Below are positions 22,844-29,845 of a DNA stretch of 29,845 nucleotides, piece by piece. The DNA lies in NCBI GenBank assembly GCA_041567315.1, contig JBFGCA010000052.1, positions 1 to 29,845 of the forward strand, in the 5' to 3' direction. A program made the translations under genes and the position numbers. Position 1 is the stretch's first letter. Each line of letters begins with the position of its first letter. Below the pieces are notes generated by a model. That model had not been told where the DNA came from, did not search any database, and saw only the letters and a program-made list of their open reading frames with translations. This DNA comes from JBFGCA01 sp041567315 (GTDB taxonomy: Bacteria > Acidobacteriota > Thermoanaerobaculia > Multivoradales > JAHEKO01).

Positions 22844-22887
22844 TCCGTGGTGGAAGTCGGTCGGTCGGGCGGACTTCCGCCACGGGC
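22844..22887. repeat. Minimal copy of the palindromic repeat (inverted ends only)
   Basis: The left arm CCGTGGTGGAAGTC (22845-22858) and right arm GGACTTCCGCCACGGG (22871-22886) are inverted repeats around a 12-base loop. The right part is identical over about 23 bases to the right end of the element at 29673-29841, and the left over about 15 bases to its left end. This copy is therefore an internally deleted, ends-only form. It sits in the 22791-22935 gap before the beta-helix gene. Confidence 0.8.
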
Positions 22888-22935
22888 TGCCAGGTCGAAT
22901 TTCCAGGCCAGTCTTTACCGAAGGAGGTCGAAAAC

Positions 22936-24063
22936 ATGAAGAAGCTCCTCCTGCTTACCCTTGGAGAGTTCAGACCGGGGACGGCACGGATCACCCTGGC
23001 GGCGCTGGTCCTGACGGGGCTGACGCTCGCTGTGGCGCCATCGGCGGGCGCCAATGGAGTGTGTGGCGAGCAGACGTTCGAGGTCGACGTGCTCTACGAC
23101 GCCGGCGACGTGGCTGCCGGCGACTGCGTGTGCGATGACGGAACCGGCAATTGTCCGCTGAGGGCGGCCGTCGAGGAGGCGAACGCCGACGGGGATCAGG
23201 ACACCATCACGTTCCTGCCGGGCAAGCGGATCCACAATCTCACGGCAGGCGAGATCGTGATCGGTACGAACCTGGTGGTCCAGGGCCGGCGCATGGACAA
23301 GACCATCATCGATGCGACGAACAACTACGATGCGGCGTGTGGTTCGTCTCCGGAGGTCGACGGGCGCATCTTCACGACGACAACCGGTGGAATCGGGGGC
23401 GATGTCGACATTGCTCTTCGGGACCTGACCCTCCGGAACGGCACGACCTACGCCAATAACAGCGGCGGTCCCTACGATTGTGCGATCAGAAAGTGGGGCG
23501 GGTGCCTGCGAAACAGCACCGCCGACCTGACGATCTACCGCGTCCGGTTCAAGGACTGCATGGCGCTGTGTGCCGCTGGTGTCAGCGGCTGCAGCGCGGA
23601 CGCCGGCGCCCTCAGCAACGACGATGGCGCCGTCACCATCATGTACTCCTCCTTCGAAGGAAACGCGGCGGTCGACGATGGCGGCGCCGTGCAGAACGGA
23701 GACGTCAGCAGTCCGTTCCTGGCAAGCATGACGATCGGGCAGACGACCTTCGCCAACAACGAGGCTCCCGGCGATCCCGCACCAGCGAGTGGGGCGGGCG
23801 GTGCGATCATCAATCGCGAGGGCGCCGGCCTGTTCATCGGCGACAACTGTCACTTCAACAACAACAGTACCGGTGGGCGCGGCGGCGCCATCTCGAACCG
23901 GAATACGTCAGGCGGCGGAGGGGTGACCGATACCATCTTCAACAACAACCATTGCGAGGATGGAGCCGACTGTGGCGGTGCGATCGCAGGCACCAATGGC
24001 CTCAATACGTTCGGCAATGCCTTTCATCACAACACGCCGAACGATACGCGCGGAGGCTCGTGA
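22936..24063 (+). CDS. Secreted CSLREA-type parallel beta-helix protein
   Basis: A 375-residue exported protein. A long signal region (1 to about 40) ends at PSAGANG. It is followed by a CSLREA-like N-terminal motif (VDVLYDAGD...CPLRAAVEEANADGDQDTITF, about 50-95). The rest (about 100-370) is a Gly/Asn-rich right-handed beta-helix with repeated GGA(I/L)xN and SSFxxNxAxxDGGAVxN-type turns. Such proteins are found at the surface of many environmental bacteria; ligand or enzyme activity is unknown. A textbook ribosome-binding site (AAGGAGG, 22921-22927) sits 8 bases before the ATG. The protein ends without an obvious anchor or sorting signal. Confidence 0.8.
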   Translation: MKKLLLLTLGEFRPGTARITLAALVLTGLTLAVAPSAGANGVCGEQTFEVDVLYDAGDVAAGDCVCDDGTGNCPLRAAVEEANADGDQDTITFLPGKRIHNLTAGEIVIGTNLVVQGRRMDKTIIDATNNYDAACGSSPEVDGRIFTTTTGGIGGDVDIALRDLTLRNGTTYANNSGGPYDCAIRKWGGCLRNSTADLTIYRVRFKDCMALCAAGVSGCSADAGALSNDDGAVTIMYSSFEGNAAVDDGGAVQNGDVSSPFLASMTIGQTTFANNEAPGDPAPASGAGGAIINREGAGLFIGDNCHFNNNSTGGRGGAISNRNTSGGGGVTDTIFNNNHCEDGADCGGAIAGTNGLNTFGNAFHHNTPNDTRGGS

Positions 24064-24105
24064 GACCTGGCTGACTCCGCTCCGCGCGATGGCCGGGACG
24101 GCGGT

Positions 24106-24111
24106 TAGACT
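24106..24111 (+). promoter_or_regulatory. Putative -10 box (TAGACT) for a leaderless transcript
   Basis: TAGACT ends 7 bases before the GTG at 24118, so the predicted start of transcription is the first base of the start codon. The spacing is the same as at 116-121 and 25820-25825. Confidence 0.4.
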
Positions 24112-24117
24112 CGGCCG

Positions 24118-24498
24118 GTGCCGATCCGCTATCGCGAGGACGAAAAGCCGGTGGTGGAGTTCGATCCGCGGCTCGAGATCTCGCCGTTCACGCTCTTCCG
24201 GCGGCTGCGCGAGGGACGGGCGCCGCTGCTGGTCGACGTGCGTCCGGTGCCGGAGCGCCTGACGCTGAGCGGCGCCGAGCCCCTGCCCGGCGCCGACTGG
24301 CTGCCGGAAGAAGAGGTCGAGGTGGTGGTCTTCGACGACGACGGCTCGGTGGCTGTGGGCGTCGCGGCGCGGCTCCAGCAGGCCGGCCGGCCACGGGTCA
24401 AGGCGCTCTTCGGGGGGCTCGAGCTGTACGAGTTCTCGCTCGACCCGCAGGTGGTGGGGGAGGAGACCTTTCTCGAGCCGATCCCGGCGACGAGCTGA
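24118..24498 (+). CDS. Rhodanese-like domain protein lacking the catalytic cysteine
   Basis: A 126-residue protein spanning a single rhodanese fold. It shows LFRRLREGRAPLLVDVRP (about 26-43), PLPGADWLP, a beta strand EVVVFDDDGS (about 68-77), and the closing KALFGGLELYEF. In active rhodaneses the strand is followed by a Cys loop (C-x-x-G-x-x-S). Here the position reads DDDG, so sulfurtransferase activity is not expected and a binding or regulatory role is likelier. GTG 24118 has no Shine-Dalgarno but follows a -10-like box. It ends 16 bases before the convergent DUF1015 gene. Confidence 0.65.
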   Translation: MPIRYREDEKPVVEFDPRLEISPFTLFRRLREGRAPLLVDVRPVPERLTLSGAEPLPGADWLPEEEVEVVVFDDDGSVAVGVAARLQQAGRPRVKALFGGLELYEFSLDPQVVGEETFLEPIPATS

Positions 24499-24514
24499 GC
24501 GCCGGCGCGGCCGC

Positions 24515-25813
24515 TCAGGCGAGTTCGGCGTCGTGGGGAGCCCACACCAGGCCCGAGACCAGCTTGGGCAGGAAGCGGGTGGACTTGGGCGGCATCAGGC
24601 CGCCGCGGGCGACGGCGGCCGCAAAGGCGGACGGTGCGATGGGGGGCAGCCAGACGCCGGCCTGGAGGCCGCCCTCCTCGAGCTCGCGCCAGAGGGTGTC
24701 GGCGCCGGAGCGGTAGAGCACGCGACCGTCGGTGGCGGCCTCGGCGCCGAGGCCGAGGGCCGGCAGCAGATCGGCGTGGAGCAGCTCGACGGCCAGGACC
24801 GGAGCCTGGTCTTGCGGCGCGCCGTCCACGGCCGAGTCGCCGGAAGGGCGATCGCCGGCCCGGGCGTCGGCGCCCGCAGACCGCCGGAGGTGCCAGATCT
24901 CCGGGGCGCCGCCACGAAGGCGCACCGCCAGCGCCGGTTGCTCGGCGTCCGCGACCTCGGCGGCCAGCGCGCCTCCCGAGCGGGCGGTCGCCGGTCGCCG
25001 GGCCGTGGCGAGCCGGCCGGCCGGCTCGAGATCCGCGGCGGCCGCCAGACCCCGGTGGATGGGGTCGATGACCAGCCCCGGCGAGGCGACGCTGGTGACC
25101 ACCGCCAGCTTGCAGGCGGCGGGCGCTCCCGGCAGGGCGCCGATCTCCTCGGCATGGCGCTGGGCGACCCGGTAGCGGTGGTGGCCGTCGGCGATCAGCC
25201 CGCGACAGCCGGCGAGGAGCCGGCGGTACTCGTCGATCCGCTGGCCCTGGCCCAGTTGGAAGAGCCGGTGACGATGGCCCTGGAGGTCCCGGTGCTCGAC
25301 CAAAGGCGAGCCGTCGGTCAGGTCGGTCTCCAGCAGCGCGTCGAGGCCGCCGGCGTCTTCGGCCAGCAGCAGGATGGGCTCGAGGTCGAGCGCCGTGGCG
25401 CGGAGCAGCTCGAGCCGCTCGCTGACCGTTTTCTCGACGGTCCGCTCGTGGGGCTGGATGCCGGCTCGCCCCGCCTCACCGCCCTCGAGCCCCACCAGGC
25501 AGCAGAGGCCGAGCCGCCGACCGCCGTCCGCCGCCAGCAGCTCGTACGGGTAGAGGCCCGGGCCGGGTTCGCGCGCCACGACGCCCTGCGCCAGCCAGGA
25601 CCGGTGCCGCGCGGCGGCGGCGCGGGCGGCGTCCAGCTTGGCGCCCTCCCGGTCCGCGGCCACCGGCCGCGTCAGCCACGCGAACTGGAGCGGTTCGGCG
25701 TGCAGCCGGTCGCGCAGCTCGTCGTCGATCTGGTCGAAGGGCGGCGCCGCCAGCCGGCCGGCCTCGCCGGCCGCCGCTCCGAACCGCAGACCGCCAAAGG
25801 CGAAGATGCGCAC
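24515..25813 (-). CDS. DUF1015 family protein
   Basis: A 432-residue cytoplasmic protein of the widespread DUF1015 family, whose hallmark DGHHRYRVA is present (about residue 210). The N-terminal RIFAFGGLRF, APPFDQI and PHERTV are also family features. The precise reaction is not established from sequence alone. The GTG at 25813 is chosen because it begins the conserved RIFAF strand and lies exactly at the transcription start predicted from TACAAT on this strand (25825-25820). The frame stays open much further upstream, but that part is the antisense of the ABC transporter gene and shows no family sequence. Confidence 0.88.
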   Translation of the reverse strand: MRIFAFGGLRFGAAAGEAGRLAAPPFDQIDDELRDRLHAEPLQFAWLTRPVAADREGAKLDAARAAAARHRSWLAQGVVAREPGPGLYPYELLAADGGRRLGLCCLVGLEGGEAGRAGIQPHERTVEKTVSERLELLRATALDLEPILLLAEDAGGLDALLETDLTDGSPLVEHRDLQGHRHRLFQLGQGQRIDEYRRLLAGCRGLIADGHHRYRVAQRHAEEIGALPGAPAACKLAVVTSVASPGLVIDPIHRGLAAAADLEPAGRLATARRPATARSGGALAAEVADAEQPALAVRLRGGAPEIWHLRRSAGADARAGDRPSGDSAVDGAPQDQAPVLAVELLHADLLPALGLGAEAATDGRVLYRSGADTLWRELEEGGLQAGVWLPPIAPSAFAAAVARGGLMPPKSTRFLPKLVSGLVWAPHDAELA

Positions 25814-25819
25814 GCGTGG

Positions 25820-25825
25820 ATTGTA
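25820..25825 (-). promoter_or_regulatory. Putative -10 box (TACAAT) for the DUF1015 gene
   Basis: TACAAT on the minus strand ends at 25820, 7 bases before the GTG at 25813, which predicts a leaderless transcript. A separate TATCCT on the plus strand (25852-25857) may serve the divergent transporter operon. Confidence 0.45.
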
Positions 25826-25879
25826 GCGCCGGGCGACGGGGGGGCCTTTGCTATCCTGCTCGCCGGTCGTCAGGCCTCG

Positions 25880-26887
25880 ATGTCCCCGCCGCCCCAGCCG
25901 GAGCCCGCCTCCGAGGACCCGCTGCTCGAGGTCCGGGGGCTCGCGGCCGGCTACCGCGATCCGCGCGGCGGGACGGTGCCGGTGCTCGACGGGGTCAGCT
26001 TCTCGCTGGCCCGCGGCGAGACCCTCGGCGTCCTCGGCGAGTCGGGCTGCGGCAAGAGCACCCTGGCGCGCGCCCTCCTGGGCATCCTGCCGGCCGGCGG
26101 CGAGGTGACCGGCGGCGAGGTCCTGTTCGACGGCGAGGACCTGCTGCGGCTGCCGGAGGAGCGGCTGGAGCGGCTGCGCGGCGCGGGGCTGGCGATCGTC
26201 TTCCAGGAGCCGGGTCTGGCGCTCAGCCCCTGCATGCGGGTCGGCGAGCAGGTGGCCGACGTGCTGCGGGTCCACCGCCGCTGGCCGCCGCGGCGCTGCC
26301 GCGAGCGGACCCTGGAGCTGCTGGCCGAGGTGCGCTTCGACAACCCCGAGCGGATCTTCTCCGCCTATCCGCACCAGCTCAGCGGCGGCCAGCTGCAGCG
26401 GGTGGTCATCGCCCGGGCGCTGGCCTGCGAGCCTTCGCTGCTGGTGGCCGACGAGCCCACCGCCGCGCTCGACGCAACTACCCGGTCGGAGATCCTCGAC
26501 CTGCTGCGCGATCTGCGCCGGCGGAGCCGGCTGGCGCTGGTGCTGATCACCCACGACCCGGCGCTGCTGGGCTCGTTCGCCGACCGCGTGATGGTGATGT
26601 ACGCCGGCGGGCCGGTGGAGATCGGCCCCCTGCCAGGGCTCTATCGGCAGCCCCTCCATCCCTACACCGCGGCGCTCCTGGCCTGCGCGCCGCGGCCCCC
26701 GGCCGCCACCGGCCGCACGCCCCTGACGGTGATCGCCGGCGAGCCCCCCGAACCCGGGCGGCGGCCGGCCGGCTGCCCCTTCGAGCCGCGCTGCCCGGAG
26801 CGTCTGGCGGCGTGCTCGTCCGAAGTACCGCCGTGGGTGACGCCGGACGCCAACCGGCCGGTCAGGTGTCACGCCCGTGTCGGCTGA
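25880..26887 (+). CDS. Oligopeptide/dipeptide ABC transporter ATP-binding protein (OppD/DppD type)
   Basis: A 335-residue ATPase of a peptide-type (PepT family) importer. Walker A is GESGCGKST (53-61), the signature LSGGQ is near 165, Walker B ends LLVADEP (near 190), and the switch His is in LITHDPA. The C-terminal oligopeptide-transporter extension has the Cys pattern CPFEPRC...C...C. This extension and the MYAGGPVE region place it with DppD/OppD. The gene heads a four-gene operon and overlaps the next by 11 bases. Peptide, nickel or sugar substrates all occur in this family. Confidence 0.93.
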   Translation: MSPPPQPEPASEDPLLEVRGLAAGYRDPRGGTVPVLDGVSFSLARGETLGVLGESGCGKSTLARALLGILPAGGEVTGGEVLFDGEDLLRLPEERLERLRGAGLAIVFQEPGLALSPCMRVGEQVADVLRVHRRWPPRRCRERTLELLAEVRFDNPERIFSAYPHQLSGGQLQRVVIARALACEPSLLVADEPTAALDATTRSEILDLLRDLRRRSRLALVLITHDPALLGSFADRVMVMYAGGPVEIGPLPGLYRQPLHPYTAALLACAPRPPAATGRTPLTVIAGEPPEPGRRPAGCPFEPRCPERLAACSSEVPPWVTPDANRPVRCHARVG

Positions 26888-27695
26888 GGGAGACCGGCCG
26901 CCGCTGCTGGCGGCGACCGGCCTGTCGAAGTCCTACCGGCAGCGGCGCTGGGGGCGGGTGGTCTTCCGGGTCGCCGCCCTGGCCGACGTCGACCTCGAGC
27001 TCCACGCCGGCCGCACCACGGCGCTGGTCGGCGCTTCGGGCTCCGGCAAGTCGACCCTCGGCCGTTGCCTGGCGCTGCTCGAGGCGCCGGACGCGGGGCG
27101 CGTGCTGCTGCGTGGCAGGGATCTCGTGGGGGCGCCGCGGCCCCAGCGGCGGGCCGCCCACCGCGAGATCCAGCTCATCTTCCAGGACGCGGCGGGCGCC
27201 CTGAACCCCCGGTTCACCGCCGTCCGGGCGGTCGCCGAGCCGCTGGAGATCGCCGCGCGGGGCGGCCGTCGCGAGCGGCGCGAACTGGCCCTCGAGACCA
27301 TGCGGCTGGTCGGTCTGCCGGCGGCCTGGGCCGAGCGCCGGCCGCTCGAGCTGAGCGGCGGACAGCGGCAGCGGCTGGCGATCGCCCGGGCGCTGGTGCT
27401 CGAGCCCCGGGTGCTGGTACTCGACGAGGCGTTTTCGGGTCTCGATCTCTCGGTCCAGGCGCAGATCGTCAACCTGCTCCAGGAGCTGCAGCAGCGGCTG
27501 CGGCTGGCCATGCTGCTGATCAGCCACGACTTCTCGCTGGTCGGCTACCTGGCCGACGAGGTGGCGGTGCTCGACGGCGGGCGGGTGATCGAGCGCGGCG
27601 CGCCGGCGGCGCTCTTCGCCCGGCCGCGGCACCCGCGCACCGCCCAGCTGGTCGCCGCCACGCCGCTGCTGACGGTCGGCGAGGGGGCCGGGTGA
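26877..27695 (+). CDS. Oligopeptide/dipeptide ABC transporter ATP-binding protein (OppF/DppF type)
   Basis: A 272-residue second ATPase of the same importer. Walker A is GASGSGKST (about 51-59), the signature LSGGQRQRLAIARAL, Walker B LVLDEAFSGLD and switch LLISHDF. It lacks the C-terminal Cys extension seen in its partner and is shorter than many OppF proteins (about 310-330). The GTG start is within the last codons of the upstream ATPase gene, and the stop overlaps the permease start (GTGA). Confidence 0.92.
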   Translation: MSAEGDRPPLLAATGLSKSYRQRRWGRVVFRVAALADVDLELHAGRTTALVGASGSGKSTLGRCLALLEAPDAGRVLLRGRDLVGAPRPQRRAAHREIQLIFQDAAGALNPRFTAVRAVAEPLEIAARGGRRERRELALETMRLVGLPAAWAERRPLELSGGQRQRLAIARALVLEPRVLVLDEAFSGLDLSVQAQIVNLLQELQQRLRLAMLLISHDFSLVGYLADEVAVLDGGRVIERGAPAALFARPRHPRTAQLVAATPLLTVGEGAG

Positions 27696-28657
27696 TCGGG
27701 CGGCTGGTCCTGCGCCGGGCCGCGGCCGGTCTGCTGCTGCTGCTCGGCGTGTCGGTGTTCGGCTTCCTGCTCGCCGAACTGGTGCCCGGCGATCCGTTCG
27801 ACCCGGGCCGGCTCGAGGGCAGGGATCCCGCTGCGATCGAGCTGCTGCGCGCCCGCTACGGCCTCGACCGGCCGTTGCCACAGCGCTACCTGCGCTGGGT
27901 GAGCCTGACGGTGCGCGGCGACCTCGGCTACTCGCTGAGCTTCGATCGACCGGTCGCGGAGATCCTCCGCGTGCGGGCGCGCAACACGCTGCTGCTCACC
28001 GGGATCGCCGTCCCGATGGCCTGGCTGCTGGCGCTGGTGGCGGGGATCTGGGCGGCCTCCCGCCGCGGCCGGTGGGGGAGGACGGCGTTCGCCGGCGCCA
28101 CCTCGCTGCTGCTCGCCGTCCCCGACCTGGTGCTGGCACTCGGTCTGCTGCTGGTCGCGGTGCAGAGCGGCCTCCTGCCCACCGGCGGCCTGCGCTCGCT
28201 GGACTTCGAGGCGCTGGGACCGCTCGAGAAGGCACGGGACCTGGCCGCGCACCTCGTCCTGCCCGCCGCCGCCCTGGTGTTGAGCCTGGCGCCGCGGCTG
28301 GCCCGCTACGTCCAGGCCAGCGTCGCCGAGGTGCTCGCGGCGCCCTTCGTCGACGCCCTGCGGGCCGCCGGCATCCCGCGGCGCCGGCTGCTGCTGCGCT
28401 ACGTGCTGCCGGCCGCCGGCAATCCGCTGGCCTCACTGGTCGGCTTTTCGGTGGCCTCGCTGCTCAGCGCCTCGCTGCTGGTGGAGATCGTCATGAGCTG
28501 GCCGGGGCTGGGGCCGGCCCTGCTCGACGCCATCCTGGCCCGCGACATCCATCTGGTGATCGGCGCGGTGCTGGTCTCGACGCTGCTCCTGGTGGCCGGC
28601 AACCTGATCGCCGACCTGCTGATCTACGCCCTCGATCCCCGGATCCGGAGCGAGTGA
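27692..28657 (+). CDS. Oligopeptide/dipeptide ABC transporter permease (DppB/OppB type)
   Basis: A 321-residue inner-membrane permease with about six membrane segments. The N-terminus (RLVLRRAAAGLLLLLGVSVFGFLLAELVPGDPF) and the following LRARYGLDRPLPQRYLRW are typical of DppB. The EAA-type cytoplasmic loop that contacts the ATPases is DALRAAGIPRRRLLLRYVLPAA (about 223-244). The GTG start overlaps the ATPase stop by 4 bases, and the stop overlaps the next permease start by 4 bases. Confidence 0.93.
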   Translation: MIGRLVLRRAAAGLLLLLGVSVFGFLLAELVPGDPFDPGRLEGRDPAAIELLRARYGLDRPLPQRYLRWVSLTVRGDLGYSLSFDRPVAEILRVRARNTLLLTGIAVPMAWLLALVAGIWAASRRGRWGRTAFAGATSLLLAVPDLVLALGLLLVAVQSGLLPTGGLRSLDFEALGPLEKARDLAAHLVLPAAALVLSLAPRLARYVQASVAEVLAAPFVDALRAAGIPRRRLLLRYVLPAAGNPLASLVGFSVASLLSASLLVEIVMSWPGLGPALLDAILARDIHLVIGAVLVSTLLLVAGNLIADLLIYALDPRIRSE

Positions 28658-29676
28658 AGGTGGTGCGCCCGACCCGCCGGTGGCCGGCCCTGGCCCTGCT
28701 GATCGCGCTGCACGCCGCCGCGCTGCTGGCCGGTTTCCTGGCCCCGTATCACTACGCGGAGCAGGACCGGACGCGGGTCTACGCCCCGCCGACGCGGCTG
28801 CGCTTGGTGGACCAGGAGGGTCGCCTCCATCTGCGGCCGTTCGTCTTCGCGCGGCGGCCCGACCCCGAGCGGCCGGGCGGCTACCGGGAGGACCCCGGCC
28901 AGCGGCTGGCGCTCCGGCTGCTGGTCCCGGGAGATCCCTATCGGCTATTCGGCGTGATCCCCGCCCGGCTGCACCTGTTCGGGTTCGACGGCGGCGAGCG
29001 CGTCTACCTGCTGGGCAGCGACCTCTACGGCCGCGACCTGCTGAGCCGCATTCTCTACGGGGCCGCCATCTCGCTCTTCGCCGGGCTGGTTGCGGCTGCC
29101 CTGTCGCTGGCGGTGGGCACCGCCGTCGGCGCGGCGGCGGGCTACTTCGGCGGCTGGGTCGACGGCCTGCTGATGCGGCTGGTGGAGCTGTTCATGGCCC
29201 TGCCCTGGCTCTATCTGCTGCTCGCCTTCCGGGCCTTCCTGCCGCTCGAGATGACGCCGACCCAGGCCTTCTTCCTGCTGGTCGGGGTCATCGGTCTGAT
29301 CGGCTGGGCGCGGCCGGCGCGGCTGGTGCGCGGCATCGCGCTCAGCGCCCGCGAGCGGGGCTACGTGCTGGCCGCCCGCGGCTTCGGCGCCTCGCACCTC
29401 TACCTGCTGCTGCGCCACGTGCTGCCGCAGACCCGCAGCGTCGTGCTCACCCAGGCGGCCATCCTGATCCCCCGCTTCATCCTCGCCGAGGTCACCCTCT
29501 CGTTCCTGGGTCTGGGCGTCGGCGAGCCGGTGCCGAGCTGGGGCATCCTGCTGGCCGAGCTGCAGAAGGTCCACGTGCTGCTGACCCGCGGCTGGTTCTT
29601 CCTCCCCGCCCTGGCGCTGGTCGCCGTCACCTGGGCCTACCACGCCGCCGGCCGGGCCTGGGACGACGACGCCTAG
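28654..29676 (+). CDS. Oligopeptide/dipeptide ABC transporter permease (DppC/OppC type)
   Basis: A 340-residue second permease. After the first membrane segment (about 10-30) an extended extracytoplasmic loop of about 85 residues (30-118, rich in Arg, Pro and Asp) precedes LLGSDLYGRDLLSRILYG, the conserved start of the DppC core. The EAA loop is YVLAARGFGASHLYLLLRHVLPQ (about 238-260), and the C-terminus has VTLSFLGLGVGEPVPSWG. The loop is longer than in E. coli DppC and could contact a binding protein. The stop codon lies in the CTAG that begins the palindromic repeat. No substrate-binding protein gene is in the window. Confidence 0.93.
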   Translation: MKVVRPTRRWPALALLIALHAAALLAGFLAPYHYAEQDRTRVYAPPTRLRLVDQEGRLHLRPFVFARRPDPERPGGYREDPGQRLALRLLVPGDPYRLFGVIPARLHLFGFDGGERVYLLGSDLYGRDLLSRILYGAAISLFAGLVAAALSLAVGTAVGAAAGYFGGWVDGLLMRLVELFMALPWLYLLLAFRAFLPLEMTPTQAFFLLVGVIGLIGWARPARLVRGIALSARERGYVLAARGFGASHLYLLLRHVLPQTRSVVLTQAAILIPRFILAEVTLSFLGLGVGEPVPSWGILLAELQKVHVLLTRGWFFLPALALVAVTWAYHAAGRAWDDDA

Positions 29677-29841
29677 GAGCCCGTGGTGGAAGTCGGACGG
29701 ATCGGCTGGCGAGCGCGGCGGGGCCGGATGCCAGGCGCCGCGACGCAGGCAATGCCGAGCCATTGTCGAGGAGCGGCAACGCCGCAGACGGCTCCGCCCC
29801 GCCGTCAGACGGCCGGGCGGACTTCCGCCACGGGCTCCTAG
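29673..29841. repeat. Complete 169-bp palindromic MITE-like element
   Basis: The ends CTAGGAGCCCGTGG (29673-29686) and CCACGGGCTCCTAG (29828-29841) are perfect 14-base inverted repeats, and complementarity continues inward (GGAAGTCGG opposite CGGACTTCC). The centre is CAATG-6-CATTG (29750-29765), so the entire element can fold back on itself. It encodes nothing recognisable. The left CTAG includes the stop codon of the DppC-type gene, which fits insertion at, or target duplication of, CTAG. Related copies lie at 1-103 (half, inverted) and 22844-22887 (ends only). Confidence 0.9.
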
Positions 29842-29845
29842 CGCC

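Noticed and set aside
24533..25879. The first about 450 codons of a plus-strand frame running into the OppD-type ATPase
   Set aside because: The ABC ATPase sequence begins only after ATG 25880. The upstream part is antisense to the DUF1015 gene and looks like no domain.

Overview
This is a very GC-rich bacterial chromosome segment with tightly packed genes that often overlap by 4 to 67 bases. The gene content fits an Acidobacteriota-like lineage, perhaps Thermoanaerobaculia. It includes a large Ser/Thr kinase with TPR repeats, a nuoC-nuoD fusion, 2-oxoacid:ferredoxin oxidoreductase, and secreted beta-helix and Cys-rich proteins. The taxonomic guess is inference from gene content and is not proven. 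No rRNA, tRNA or CRISPR array was seen.

Layout. 1-103: half of a palindromic repeat cut by the window edge. 128-4660: an isopropylmalate/isocitrate dehydrogenase-family enzyme, a convergent radical SAM protein whose C-terminus carries a recent in-frame 408-bp tandem duplication, and a LeuA/homocitrate-synthase-family enzyme. 4711-4874: a 164-bp palindromic MITE-like element ending just before the start of a XerD-type recombinase. XerD overlaps a secreted lytic transglycosylase, which in turn overlaps tail-to-tail with a HAMP/SpoIIE-type phosphatase. 8687-15067: a degenerate rubrerythrin-like protein, then nuoB-nuoCD-nuoI, then a structured leader with an intrinsic terminator, then korA-korB. 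15149-16471: a polytopic membrane protein resembling NnrS/heme-copper oxidase subunit I. 16501-17254: a Phd/VapC-type toxin-antitoxin module with a perfect palindromic operator. 17294-21365: a NarL-type response regulator divergent from a 1095-residue protein that joins PAS, histidine kinase, Ser/Thr kinase, a membrane segment and TPRs. 21710-24063: three secreted proteins, one in a patch of clearly lower GC. 24118-25813: a rhodanese-like protein without its catalytic Cys and a DUF1015 protein. 25880-29676: a four-gene oligopeptide-type ABC transporter without its binding protein. 29673-29841: a complete copy of the palindromic repeat whose half opens the window, in inverted orientation.

How the genes work together. 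NuoB/CD/I form the quinone-side connecting arm of complex I, and KorAB makes reduced ferredoxin from a 2-oxoacid. Their adjacency invites, but does not prove, a ferredoxin-to-quinone electron path. The most unusual items are the histidine kinase-Ser/Thr kinase fusion beside its likely response regulator, the possible terminator/antiterminator leader before korA, the palindromic repeat family, and several genes whose GTG start sits exactly at the transcription start predicted from a -10 box (putative leaderless mRNAs).
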